Shown piece by piece: positions 1-7,371 of a DNA stretch of 11,575 nucleotides; positions within the stretch are counted from its first letter, which is position 1; each line of letters begins with the position of its first letter. Source of the DNA: JBCCFK01 sp965262315 (GTDB lineage: Bacteria > Actinomycetota > Acidimicrobiia > Acidimicrobiales > UBA8592); NCBI GenBank assembly GCA_965262315.1, contig CBDHFJ010000182.1, positions 1 through 11,575 of the forward strand, written 5' to 3'. The notes under the pieces are model-generated. The model was not told the DNA's origin. It was given only the letters and a program-made list of their open reading frames with translations, and made no database searches. A program made the translations under genes and the position numbers.

Positions 1-2355
1 GCCGCAGCCGTAGCCACCCCGACCGCCGACGACGCGCACACCACGGACGCCGCCGACGCCACTGCCGACACCGAGACCACCGATCAAGCCGACGCCACCA
101 CTGAGGCCGAGACCACCGATCAAGCCGAGACCGACGACGCCACTACTGAGGCCGAGACCACCGACCCCGCCGACGCCGAGACCGACGACGGGACCACCGC
201 CGCCACCGACGCCGACACCACCGATCAAGCCGACGCCACGACTGAGGCCGAGACCGCCACCGACGCCGAGACCGACGACGAGACCACCGCCGTCACCGAC
301 GCCGACACCACCGATCAAGCCGACGCCGCTACTGAGGCCGAGACCACCGCCGCCGAGACCGACGACGAGTCACCGGGCCATGCCGCCGCCGCAGGTGCGG
401 CTGCCGCCGGCGCCGCGGCCGTTGCGGCAGCAGCCACCGCAACCCTCGATGATGCGCCCGGGGGCGAGGCCGACGACTCCCAGACAGCCGAGGCCGCAGA
501 CGGCGTCGACGCCGACCACACACCCGGCACCGACACCACCGATACCGACAACACACCCGGCACCGACGCCACCGATGCCGACAGCACACCCGGCACCGAC
601 GCCACCGATGCCGACAGCACACCCGGCACCGACTCCACCGATGCCGACAACACACCCGGCACCGACTCCACCGATGCCGACAGCACACCCGGCACCGACG
701 TCGAGTCGGCCGAGGCTGAAGACGACAACCCGGCCATCGTCGCTGCTGGCGGCGTCGCGCTGGCTCCAGCCGCCACGGCCGTGGCCGCCGACCAGGGCGC
801 GGCCGCCGAGGCGCCGGACACCGGTGACGTGGACCAGTCCTCCGCGCCGGAGGCCTCAAGCGGCACCACCACCGCGACCGACGCGGATGACACAGCCGGC
901 ACCACCGAAGCCGGCGACGAGGACAACGACCCTGCCACCGCAGCCACAGCCGCCGCCGGCGCCGGGGCGCGAGACGCAGCCGACCAGGGCGGTCCCGACT
1001 CCCCCAACGACGCGGTCCAGAGGGCCGTGCCCGCTGCAGCCACCGCTGGTGCCGCAGTGGCGGCGACCGCTGGTGCCGCAGTGGCAGCGACCGCTGCGAA
1101 GCCAGCATCGGCCGCTCCCAAGGCGGCGCCACAGGCCGCGCAGGTCCGGGACGCTTCCCAGAAGGCCGCCGCGGTCGACAGTGACAACCGACGCCGACGA
1201 GCGCTCCTGGCGATCGTCCTCCTGCTGCTGGCCGGGGTCGTGGCGGCGATCATCGTGAGCGCCATGAACGACGACGACACCCTCGAGGCCGGATCCGCCG
1301 ACACCACGGTTGCCGAGGACGAGGCCGGCGCAGCCGCCGAGATCGATGCGGACGCCTCCTCCTCCTCGGAGACGGGCGGCGCGGCCGAAGGCGCCGGCGA
1401 CGACGCGGCGGCAGAAGCCGACAACGACGTGGACGCCGACACCGAATCGGACAGCAACACTGGCGCAACCTCCGACACCGACGCCGACGCGAATTCCGAC
1501 GCAACGGACGCGAACACGTCCGAGGAGACCGACGCCGACACCACCGACACCACCACCGACGCCGACGCCGACGATCCGGACGCCACCGACACCACCACCG
1601 ACGCCGACGCGAACTCCGACGCAACGGACACCACCACCGACGGGTGGCGTCCGGATCGTCGGCGTCGGCGTCGGTGGTGGTGTCCCGACGCGAACTCCGA
1701 CGCAACGGACACCAACACCGACGGCGACGCCCAAGTGGCCGACCCGGACGCCACCGACACCACCACCGACGCCGACGCTGATGCCGAAGCGAGCGCTGAC
1801 GGCGACGCCGCACCCGCGGCCGAAGGTGAGGTGCCCGAGTCGAGAGCCGTCGTCCAGGGCGGCCGGATCGTCCTCGAGGGCGCTGTGCCCAGCCAGGAGG
1901 CAGCCGATGCCATCGTCGCCTTGGCGGCCGAGGTCCTGGGCCCCGAGAACGTGGTCAACAACTACGTGATCGACCCGAGGGCCGACGATCCGAACCTCGG
2001 CAACATCCGGGTGGACGACACCGTGCTGTTCCAGACCGGCTCAGCCGTCATCGCCCCCGAGTTCGAGCCCCTGCTCGGTCAGGCGCTGGCCCTGCTGACG
2101 ATCCGCCCGGCGGTCACCATGACCATCGTCGGCCACACCGACAGCATCGGCGACGACGCCTCGAACCTGGTGTTGTCGCTCCAGCGTGCACAGGCCGTCG
2201 TGCGGTGGCTGACCGACCGCGGCGTGGCCCCCGAACGGCTCGCCGCCGAAGGACGCGGCGAGACCGAGCCGATCGGCGACAACGCCAGCGACGAGGGCCG
2301 GCAGCTGAACCGCCGGATCCAGGTCTTCATCGAAAACCTGTTGGCCGAGAGCTGA
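1..2355 (+). CDS. BON/OmpA-like envelope protein with long acidic repeat regions (5' end missing)
   Basis: One frame is open from base 1 to the TGA at 2353-2355, so this is the last 784 residues of a longer protein whose start lies outside the window. Residues 1-395 are Asp/Thr/Ala/Glu-rich low-complexity sequence with tandem repeats and an Ala-rich stretch near 127-148. Four Arg (397-400) precede a hydrophobic segment at about 401-422, predicting a cytoplasmic N-terminus and an external C-terminus. A second acidic linker follows to about 610, then a BON-like domain (about 611-660) and an OmpA-like domain (about 664-784) with GHTD (711-714), LSLQRAQAVVRWL and NRRI (770-773), the typical peptidoglycan-binding signature. 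Membrane segment + BON + OmpA resembles mycobacterial ArfA/OmpATb, but the acidic regions are far longer. Its likely role is anchoring the membrane to the cell wall; this is inferred. Residues 548-562 (Arg/Trp-rich) are anomalous and arise from an inverted repeat copy. The gene converges on uvrA with a 15-base gap. Confidence 0.85.
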   Translation, partial: AAAVATPTADDAHTTDAADATADTETTDQADATTEAETTDQAETDDATTEAETTDPADAETDDGTTAATDADTTDQADATTEAETATDAETDDETTAVTDADTTDQADAATEAETTAAETDDESPGHAAAAGAAAAGAAAVAAAATATLDDAPGGEADDSQTAEAADGVDADHTPGTDTTDTDNTPGTDATDADSTPGTDATDADSTPGTDSTDADNTPGTDSTDADSTPGTDVESAEAEDDNPAIVAAGGVALAPAATAVAADQGAAAEAPDTGDVDQSSAPEASSGTTTATDADDTAGTTEAGDEDNDPATAATAAAGAGARDAADQGGPDSPNDAVQRAVPAAATAGAAVAATAGAAVAATAAKPASAAPKAAPQAAQVRDASQKAAAVDSDNRRRRALLAIVLLLLAGVVAAIIVSAMNDDDTLEAGSADTTVAEDEAGAAAEIDADASSSSETGGAAEGAGDDAAAEADNDVDADTESDSNTGATSDTDADANSDATDANTSEETDADTTDTTTDADADDPDATDTTTDADANSDATDTTTDGWRPDRRRRRRWWCPDANSDATDTNTDGDAQVADPDATDTTTDADADAEASADGDAAPAAEGEVPESRAVVQGGRIVLEGAVPSQEAADAIVALAAEVLGPENVVNNYVIDPRADDPNLGNIRVDDTVLFQTGSAVIAPEFEPLLGQALALLTIRPAVTMTIVGHTDSIGDDASNLVLSLQRAQAVVRWLTDRGVAPERLAAEGRGETEPIGDNASDEGRQLNRRIQVFIENLLAES
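178..345 (+). repeat. 90-bp-period coding tandem repeat
   Basis: Bases 178-237 and 268-327 are nearly identical, and the segment starting GCCGACACCACCGATCAAGC at 211 recurs at 301, giving a 90-bp (30-codon) period. A shorter related copy lies at about 70-114. The repeats encode Thr/Asp/Glu/Ala-rich sequence such as TTDQADATTEAET in the cytoplasmic part of the OmpA-like protein. Confidence 0.8.
514..711 (+). repeat. Six 33-bp coding tandem repeats (11-residue unit)
   Basis: Six consecutive units of 33 bases start at 514, 547, 580, 613, 646 and 679. Each encodes a variant of DSTPGTDATDA; the first unit (DHTPGTDTTDT) and the last (DSTPGTDVESA) are the most diverged. Period and reading frame are kept exactly, so copy-number change would not break the gene. 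Confidence 0.9.
1042..1089 (+). repeat. Two 24-bp coding tandem repeats (TAGAAVAA)
   Basis: Bases 1042-1065 and 1066-1089 differ at one position and each encode TAGAAVAA. They lie in an Ala-rich stretch about 100 bases before the membrane segment of the OmpA-like protein. Confidence 0.8.
1480..1710 (+). repeat. Dispersed 30-bp acidic-linker repeats
   Basis: The segment encoding DADANSDATD occurs at 1480-1509 and 1600-1629 with a single base change. A 24-base partial copy encoding DANSDATD lies at 1687-1710, directly after the inverted arm. These repeats build the acidic linker outside the membrane, between the membrane segment and the BON/OmpA domains. Confidence 0.75.
1546..1684. repeat. 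Perfect 42-bp inverted repeat, 55-base spacer, inside the OmpA-like gene
   Basis: Bases 1546-1587 read DTTTDADADDPDAT in frame. Bases 1643-1684 are their exact reverse complement over all 42 positions, and are read in the gene frame as a Trp/Arg-rich run (WRPDRRRRRRWWC). Flanking bases 1545/1685 and 1588/1642 do not pair, so the arms are exactly 42 bp. The reading frame stays open. This could be a micro-inversion, a fold-back template switch or an assembly error. Confidence 0.92.
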
Positions 2356-2370
2356 TCGCCACGGCCGGCG

Positions 2371-5253
2371 TCAGAGCGTGCCGGCGGCCTCGAGGATCGG
2401 CTTGAGGAACTGGCCCGTGTAGCTGTCGTCGGTCTTGGCCACCAGCTCTGGCGGCCCCTCGACCACGACGGTCCCCCCACCGTCGCCCCCGGACGGCCCG
2501 AGGTCGATGATCCAGTCGGCCGTCTTGATGACGTCCAGGTTGTGCTCGATGACGAGCACCGTGTTGCCCTGATCGACCAGGCGGGACAGCACGGTCATGA
2601 GCTTGCGAACGTCCTCGAAGTGCAGACCCGTGGTGGGCTCGTCGAGGATGTAGATGGTGTGGCCGGTCGAGCGCTTGGCCAGCTCGCTGGCGAGCTTCAC
2701 CCGCTGGGCCTCGCCACCCGACAGGGTTGGCGCGGGCTGCCCGAGCCGCACGTAGCCCAGACCGACGTCGACCAGCGTCTGCATGTGGCGAGCGATGGCC
2801 GGCTGGTTCGAGAAGAACTCCAGTGCGTCCTCGCACGGCAGGTCGAGCACTTCCGCGATGTTCTTCCCCTTGAAGCGGATGTCCAGGGTGTCGCGGTTGT
2901 ACCGGGAGCCCTTGCAGACCTCGCACGGCACGTAGACGTCGGGGAGGAAGTGCATCTCGATCTTGATCGTGCCGTCGCCCGAACAGGCTTCGCAACGACC
3001 GCCCTTGACGTTAAACGAGAAGCGGCCCGGGAGGTAGCCACGGACCTTCGCCTCCTGAGTCTGGGCGAACAGCTTCCGGACGTGATCGAAGACCCCGGTG
3101 TAGGTGGCCGGGTTGGATCGGGGCGTGCGACCGATCGGCTGCTGGTCGATGTTGATGACCTTGTCGAGCGCCTCGAGCCCGTCGACTGCCTTGTGCAGCC
3201 CGGGCGGGGTCTTGGAGCCGTAGATCCGCTGCATGAGCGACCGGTAGAGGATGCCGTTGACCAGGGTGGACTTGCCGGAGCCGGACACGCCGGTCACGGC
3301 GACGAAACACCCCAACGGCACCTCGACGTCGATGTTCTTCAGGTTGTGCTCCTCGGCCCCACGGACCGTCAGCCAGTCCTCGGCCGGTTTGCGGCGGAGC
3401 TCGGGCACCGGGATCTCGCGCTTGCCGGCGAGATACTGGCCGGTGGTCGACGTCTTGTTCTTGAGGAGTTTGGGGACCGTCCCCGAGTGCACGATCGCGC
3501 CACCGTGTTCGCCCGCGCCAGGACCGATGTCGACCACGTGGTCCGCCACCCGGATGGTCTCCTCGTCGTGCTCGACCACGATCACGGTGTTGCCGATGTC
3601 GCGGAGTCGTTCGAGCGTCTCGATGAGTCGCTTGTTGTCGCGCTGATGGAGCCCGATCGACGGCTCATCGAGCACGTAGAGCACCCCCACCAGCCCCGAG
3701 CCGATCTGCGAGGCCAGGCGGATCCGCTGGGCCTCACCCCCCGACAACGTCCCGGCTGACCGCCCGAGCGAGAGATAGTCCAGACCGACGTCGACGAGGA
3801 ACCCCATCCGGGCGTTGATCTCCTTCAACACCTGCTCCGCGATCAGCATGTCGCGGTCGCTGAGCTCGAGGTTCTGGAGGAGGTCCGCGGCATCGGCGAT
3901 CGAGAGGCTGCAGATCTCGGCGATGTTGTGGGCGTCGATGGTCACCGCGAGCGACAGCGGCCGGAGTCGAGCGCCGCCGCAGGCGGAACACGGGACCTCG
4001 CGCATGTAGCCCTCGATCTGCTCGCGGGCGGAGTCGGACTCGGCCTCGGTGTGCCGCCGGCGCAGGTACGGGATGATGCCCTCGTAGCGAGCTGGGTAGG
4101 TCCGCATGCGGCCGTAGCGGTTCTTGTACCGCACGGTGACCCGTTTGGAGCCGCTCCCGTGGAGGAGCAGCTTCGTGGCCTTGGCGGGCAACTTCTCCCA
4201 CGGGGTGTCCACGTCGATGCCGTTCTCGTCGGCGACCGCTTCGATCAGGCGCTGGAAGTACTGACTCCGCCCGCTGGACCAGGGAGCGATCGCGCCCTCG
4301 GCGAGACTGAGTTCACCGTTGGGGATCACCAGCCGCGGGTCGACCTCGTAGGTCGTCCCCAGACCGTCGCAGGCGGTGCAGGCGCCGTAGGGCGAGTTGA
4401 ACGAGAAGTTCCGCGGTGCGAGCTCGTCGAAGGACTTGCCGTCGCTGGGTCGGGAGAGGTGCTGGGAGAACGTCAGGACTTCGGGTTCGCCGTCGTCGTC
4501 ACCCCGGGGCACGATCTCGATCTGGGCCACGCCCTCGGCCAGCCGCAAGGCGGTCTCGATCGACTCGGTCAGACGACGGTCGATGCCATCGCGCAGGACC
4601 AGACGGTCGACGATCACCTCGATGTCGTGCATCTCGTAGCGCTCGAGCTGGAGCCGGGGTGTGCCGTCGTCGTTGGTGCCGGCCACGTCGGCGAGCTCGA
4701 CCACCTCACCGTCGATGCGCGCCCTTACGAAGCCCTCGGCCGCGAGATCGGTGACCAGCGTGTCGTAGGTCCCCTTGCGGCCGCGGACGACCGGGGCCAG
4801 GACCTGGAACCGGGTCCCCTCCTCCATGGCGAGCACCCGATCGACGATCTGCTGCGGTGTCTGCCGCACGAGGCGCTCCCCCGTCTCGGGGTCGTGGGGG
4901 ACGCCGATGCGAGCGAAGAGCAGGCGGAGGTAGTCGTAGACCTCGGTGATGGTGCCCACCGTCGAACGCGGGTTCCGGCTGGCGCTCTTCTGGTCGATCG
5001 AGATCGCGGGCGACAAGCCCTCGATGAAGTCGACATCGGGCTTGTCCATCTGGCCGAGGAACTGACGGGCGTAGGCCGACAACGACTCGACGTAGCGCCG
5101 CTGACCCTCGGCGTAGATGGTGTCGAACGCCAGTGAGGACTTGCCCGAACCGGACAGTCCCGTGAACACGATCAGCTTGTCACGCGGCAGTTCCAGATCG
5201 ACGTTGCGGAGGTTGTGCTCGCGCGCACCCTGGATGACGAGACGGTCAGACAC
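2371..5253 (-). CDS. uvrA: UvrABC excinuclease subunit A
   Basis: UvrA is the DNA-damage sensor of nucleotide excision repair: an ABC-type ATPase dimer that scans DNA with UvrB and hands the lesion to it. The 960-residue length is normal for the family. Visible landmarks are: Walker A GLSGSGKSS (32-40); first zinc-binding Cys pairs at 292/295 and 422/425; ABC signature LSGGEAQRIRLAS (503-515) followed by VLDEPSIGLHQRD; second Walker A GVSGSGKST (655-663); second zinc module with Cys 754, 757, 777 and 780; second signature LSGGEAQRVKLAS (844-856) followed by ILDEPTTGLHFED. All catalytic elements are intact. The start is GTG, reading MSDRLVIQGAREHNLRNVDL, which matches the usual UvrA N-terminus. 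There is no Shine-Dalgarno; a TAGATT hexamer sits 6 bases upstream and a LexA-type SOS box 28 bases upstream, so damage-inducible leaderless transcription is likely. Confidence 0.98.
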   Translation of the reverse strand: MSDRLVIQGAREHNLRNVDLELPRDKLIVFTGLSGSGKSSLAFDTIYAEGQRRYVESLSAYARQFLGQMDKPDVDFIEGLSPAISIDQKSASRNPRSTVGTITEVYDYLRLLFARIGVPHDPETGERLVRQTPQQIVDRVLAMEEGTRFQVLAPVVRGRKGTYDTLVTDLAAEGFVRARIDGEVVELADVAGTNDDGTPRLQLERYEMHDIEVIVDRLVLRDGIDRRLTESIETALRLAEGVAQIEIVPRGDDDGEPEVLTFSQHLSRPSDGKSFDELAPRNFSFNSPYGACTACDGLGTTYEVDPRLVIPNGELSLAEGAIAPWSSGRSQYFQRLIEAVADENGIDVDTPWEKLPAKATKLLLHGSGSKRVTVRYKNRYGRMRTYPARYEGIIPYLRRRHTEAESDSAREQIEGYMREVPCSACGGARLRPLSLAVTIDAHNIAEICSLSIADAADLLQNLELSDRDMLIAEQVLKEINARMGFLVDVGLDYLSLGRSAGTLSGGEAQRIRLASQIGSGLVGVLYVLDEPSIGLHQRDNKRLIETLERLRDIGNTVIVVEHDEETIRVADHVVDIGPGAGEHGGAIVHSGTVPKLLKNKTSTTGQYLAGKREIPVPELRRKPAEDWLTVRGAEEHNLKNIDVEVPLGCFVAVTGVSGSGKSTLVNGILYRSLMQRIYGSKTPPGLHKAVDGLEALDKVINIDQQPIGRTPRSNPATYTGVFDHVRKLFAQTQEAKVRGYLPGRFSFNVKGGRCEACSGDGTIKIEMHFLPDVYVPCEVCKGSRYNRDTLDIRFKGKNIAEVLDLPCEDALEFFSNQPAIARHMQTLVDVGLGYVRLGQPAPTLSGGEAQRVKLASELAKRSTGHTIYILDEPTTGLHFEDVRKLMTVLSRLVDQGNTVLVIEHNLDVIKTADWIIDLGPSGGDGGGTVVVEGPPELVAKTDDSYTGQFLKPILEAAGTL

Positions 5254-5259
5254 CGCGCC

Positions 5260-5265
5260 AATCTA
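5260..5265 (-). promoter_or_regulatory. Putative uvrA -10 hexamer (leaderless)
   Basis: On the minus strand TAGATT lies 6 bases before the uvrA GTG. This spacing would place the transcript start at or next to the start codon. No Shine-Dalgarno is present, and no good -35 is visible at the expected distance, where the SOS box lies. Confidence 0.5.
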
Positions 5266-5280
5266 GCCAGCGAATCCTCC

Positions 5281-5294
5281 CGAACGTATGTTCT
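5281..5294. promoter_or_regulatory. LexA (SOS) box upstream of uvrA
   Basis: CGAACGTATGTTCT contains GAAC-N4-GTTC, the core palindrome of LexA operators in Gram-positive bacteria and actinobacteria. It lies 28 bases before the uvrA start, where it would cover the -35 region of the predicted TAGATT promoter, the right place for repression. uvrA is a classical SOS gene in many bacteria. Binding itself is inferred. Confidence 0.8.
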
Positions 5295-5324
5295 GCCGAC
5301 GGTTTCCCGGACGACCTCGGCCAC

Positions 5325-5750
5325 TCACCGGACCAGCGCGTCGTCCACACCGTCGGACGGCGCGGGACCCGTCGGCCCGACGCCAGCGGAGTCGGCCTCC
5401 GCGGCCGCCGCGGCGAGGATCTCGAGCCGCCGCTGCGCGTCCCAGTCGGCCTGCCGGGCGTCCACCCGCGCCTGCTCGACGAGGGCGTCGCCCACCGCGT
5501 CTTCGATGGCGATCTGGAGCAGTCGCAGCCGCACGTCGAGGTCCTCGGCCGCAGCACCGCGGGCGCGGTGGGAGACCGAGAACGCGTCGGCGGCCTGGCC
5601 TTCCCACGTGGCCAGCGCCGCCTGCGCCGTCCGGTCCTCGGCCGCCCAACTCAACGCCAACGCGAAACGCGCTCCCGCCAGCGCATCGACGGCCGCGGCC
5701 GCCGCGGCATGGTCGAAGCGCACGTCGATCGGCCGCGCCCAGTCCGGCAT
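5325..5750 (-). CDS. Small WXG100-like helical protein, function unknown
   Basis: The product is 141 residues and almost entirely helix-forming (Ala, Glu, Arg, Leu). WEGQAADAF (W49, G51) sits between two long predicted helices, resembling the W-x-G turn of WXG100/ESAT-6-like proteins. The second helix is longer than usual and a Gly/Pro/Asp tail follows, so it is at most a distant relative. There is no signal peptide or Cys. I chose the ATG at 5748-5750 because AAGGGA (5757-5762) lies 6 bases upstream; an in-frame ATG at 5775-5777 would add nine residues but has no ribosome site and sits 2 bases from a TATTCT -10-like hexamer. It lies between the AarF-like gene and uvrA on the same strand. No ESX secretion genes are in the window, so export is unproven. 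Confidence 0.7.
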   Translation of the reverse strand: MPDWARPIDVRFDHAAAAAAVDALAGARFALALSWAAEDRTAQAALATWEGQAADAFSVSHRARGAAAEDLDVRLRLLQIAIEDAVGDALVEQARVDARQADWDAQRRLEILAAAAAEADSAGVGPTGPAPSDGVDDALVR

Positions 5751-5779
5751 CTCCATTCCCTTCGTTCGTGGTGGCATGA

Positions 5780-5785
5780 AGAATA
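5780..5785 (-). promoter_or_regulatory. Possible -10 hexamer for the WXG100-like gene
   Basis: TATTCT on the minus strand would start a transcript near 5773. That leaves a leader of about 23 bases containing AAGGGA before the ATG at 5750. No convincing -35 is visible. Confidence 0.3.
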
Positions 5786-5805
5786 CCGAAATACACCGTG
5801 AGGTG

Positions 5806-7269
5806 CTACTGCGAAGCCACCAACGCCGGCCCGGGCGTCCAGTCCGCCAGCGCCTCGGCCATCGGCGTCGACGGCGGCCCGTCCACCCATGGCCACAGCT
5901 CCTCGGCGATCCGCCGCCAGTCTCCCGTCGCGTTCAGCTGACCGAAGATCGCATACAGCCCCAGGTTGATGCGCTGGATGATCACGAAGTCCGTGGGCAC
6001 GTTGGCCGCCTTGCGGATCTCGGCGAACTCACCCACCGGATCGAAGATGTGGCGCACCGTCGCCGTCGCGTACTCCTCGGTGATCGTGTAGGGGCCCGGC
6101 GTGGCGACGAACTCGTAGAAGTGGCTGAAGTACTCCACCACATCGTCGTCGGAGAACGGTGCGCCGGGCCGCAACAACCCGAGCCGTTCGATCGTGCTGC
6201 GGAACACTTCCGGCTCGGGTTCCAGCACGATCGAGTGGAGCATCTGCTCGAAGCCCCGGAGGGTGTCGCCGGTGAATCGCTTGACGAGCCCGAAGTCCAG
6301 GAACGTGACCTGGCCGCCGGGTCGGAACAGGTAGTTTCCCGGATGCGGGTCGCCGTTGAATGCGCCCAGCCGGTAGATGCTGCCGAACGCGAAGCGGTAG
6401 ATGGTCTCGGCTGCCAGGTTCCGCTCGTCCTGGCTCCAGTTCAGGACCTCGTCGAAACGGGCGCCGGTGGCGAGCTCGGTGGTCAGCACCCGATGCGTCG
6501 ACAGCTCCTCGACGACGTCCGGGATGTGGATGAAGGGGTGACCCCGGTAGTACGCGGCGAAGGCCTTCTGGTTCTCGGCCTCCAGGACGTAGTCGAGCTC
6601 CTCGGTCAGGCGGGTCTTCAGCTCCTCGACCACCGGCTCCGGCTCGAGTCCGGGGAACATGACCGCCAGACCGCGGAACACCACATCGGCGGTGGCCAGG
6701 TCCGACGAGATCGCCTCGTCCACACCCGGGTACTGGATCTTCACCGCCACCGCCCGACCATCGGTCGTGATCGCCCGATGCACCTGCCCGATCGACGCTG
6801 CCGCGATCGGGTCCGGATCCCACTCGGCGAAAAGCCGGCTCGGTGGGACCCCCAGCTCCGCTTCGATGACGTTGTCGACCAACTCGACGCTCATCGGCGG
6901 TGCATCCTGCTGCAGCTGCGCCAGCGTGTGTCGCACGTTCTCGGGCATGCCCTGATCGAGGTACGAGGCCATCTGGCCGACCTTCATCATGGCGCCCTTC
7001 ATGTCCCCCAGCAGGGCCACCGCCTGCTCGGTGGTCTCGATCTGGAACGCTCGGTCGAGCTCCTCCCGGCGCTCGGCGGACACGAAGACCCGACGCGCCC
7101 GGTGCACGGCGTAGCCGGCGCCCGCCCGCCCACTGAACTGTGCGAGCTTGCGGGTGCGTTCGACCGTGGTGAGGTGCCGCACCGGCAGGTCGCGCCGCAC
7201 CACGCGTCGATACGCGGCGAGGGCAGCGGCCGCCAGGAATCCACCGCCGAGCAGGTGCCCGATCTTCAC
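5806..7269 (-). CDS. ABC1/AarF (UbiB/COQ8-type) kinase-like protein
   Basis: This 487-residue protein has all landmarks of the ABC1/ADCK atypical kinase family: KVGQ (96-99), the Ala-rich loop AAASIGQVH (156-164) that replaces the usual Gly loop, the VAVK lysine (K177), the ELD and EAEN region (224-233), the catalytic segment NGDPHPGN (305-312) and DFG (325-327). A hydrophobic stretch at about 6-20 followed by Arg residues could be a membrane anchor. In other organisms relatives support ubiquinone or other isoprenoid-lipid metabolism as ATPases or kinases. Many actinobacteria use menaquinone, so the substrate here is unknown. The start is GTG with no Shine-Dalgarno and a TACCGT hexamer 7 bases upstream. 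It follows uvrB after 102 bases and precedes the WXG100-like gene; the context says nothing firm about its role. Confidence 0.93.
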   Translation of the reverse strand: MKIGHLLGGGFLAAAALAAYRRVVRRDLPVRHLTTVERTRKLAQFSGRAGAGYAVHRARRVFVSAERREELDRAFQIETTEQAVALLGDMKGAMMKVGQMASYLDQGMPENVRHTLAQLQQDAPPMSVELVDNVIEAELGVPPSRLFAEWDPDPIAAASIGQVHRAITTDGRAVAVKIQYPGVDEAISSDLATADVVFRGLAVMFPGLEPEPVVEELKTRLTEELDYVLEAENQKAFAAYYRGHPFIHIPDVVEELSTHRVLTTELATGARFDEVLNWSQDERNLAAETIYRFAFGSIYRLGAFNGDPHPGNYLFRPGGQVTFLDFGLVKRFTGDTLRGFEQMLHSIVLEPEPEVFRSTIERLGLLRPGAPFSDDDVVEYFSHFYEFVATPGPYTITEEYATATVRHIFDPVGEFAEIRKAANVPTDFVIIQRINLGLYAIFGQLNATGDWRRIAEELWPWVDGPPSTPMAEALADWTPGPALVASQ

Positions 7270-7276
7270 GCGGCCA

Positions 7277-7282
7277 ACGGTA
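7277..7282 (-). promoter_or_regulatory. Putative -10 hexamer of the AarF-like gene (leaderless)
   Basis: TACCGT on the minus strand lies 7 bases before the GTG start and there is no Shine-Dalgarno. The arrangement matches uvrA, uvrB and coaE. No recognisable -35. Confidence 0.4.
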
Positions 7283-7371
7283 GCGAGCCGAACGCCGGGT
7301 CCCTTGGTCCAACCAGGAGTCCGCGAGACCGCGCCCGCGCCCAGGCCGGGGAGCCGGCGTGTTCGCGGGTG

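Noticed and set aside
1..711. Regular repeats as a CRISPR array
   Set aside because: Units are contiguous, in frame and lack unique spacers; they are coding tandem repeats.
1546..1684. The inverted arms as a site-specific invertible switch or mobile-element ends
   Set aside because: No recombinase is nearby, and the arms are simply copies of the coding repeat, so template switching, micro-inversion or assembly error explains them better.
315..1961. A 548-residue open frame on the minus strand, and further long frames on both strands, across the repeat region
   Set aside because: They mirror the GAC/GCC/ACC codon repetition of the OmpA-like gene. Their products are Ser/Val/Ala or Arg-rich low complexity with no domain, whereas the plus-strand frame runs into clear BON and OmpA domains.
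781..2355. Starting the OmpA-like gene at the GTG at 781
   Set aside because: The same frame is open back to base 1 with the same composition and no stop, and no ribosome site supports 781, so the gene is treated as entering from outside the window.
2364..2385. GCCGGC hairpin between the OmpA-like gene and uvrA as a bidirectional terminator
   Set aside because: Only a 6-bp stem of self-complementary GC sequence with a 10-base loop, overlapping the uvrA stop and with no T-run; too weak to call.
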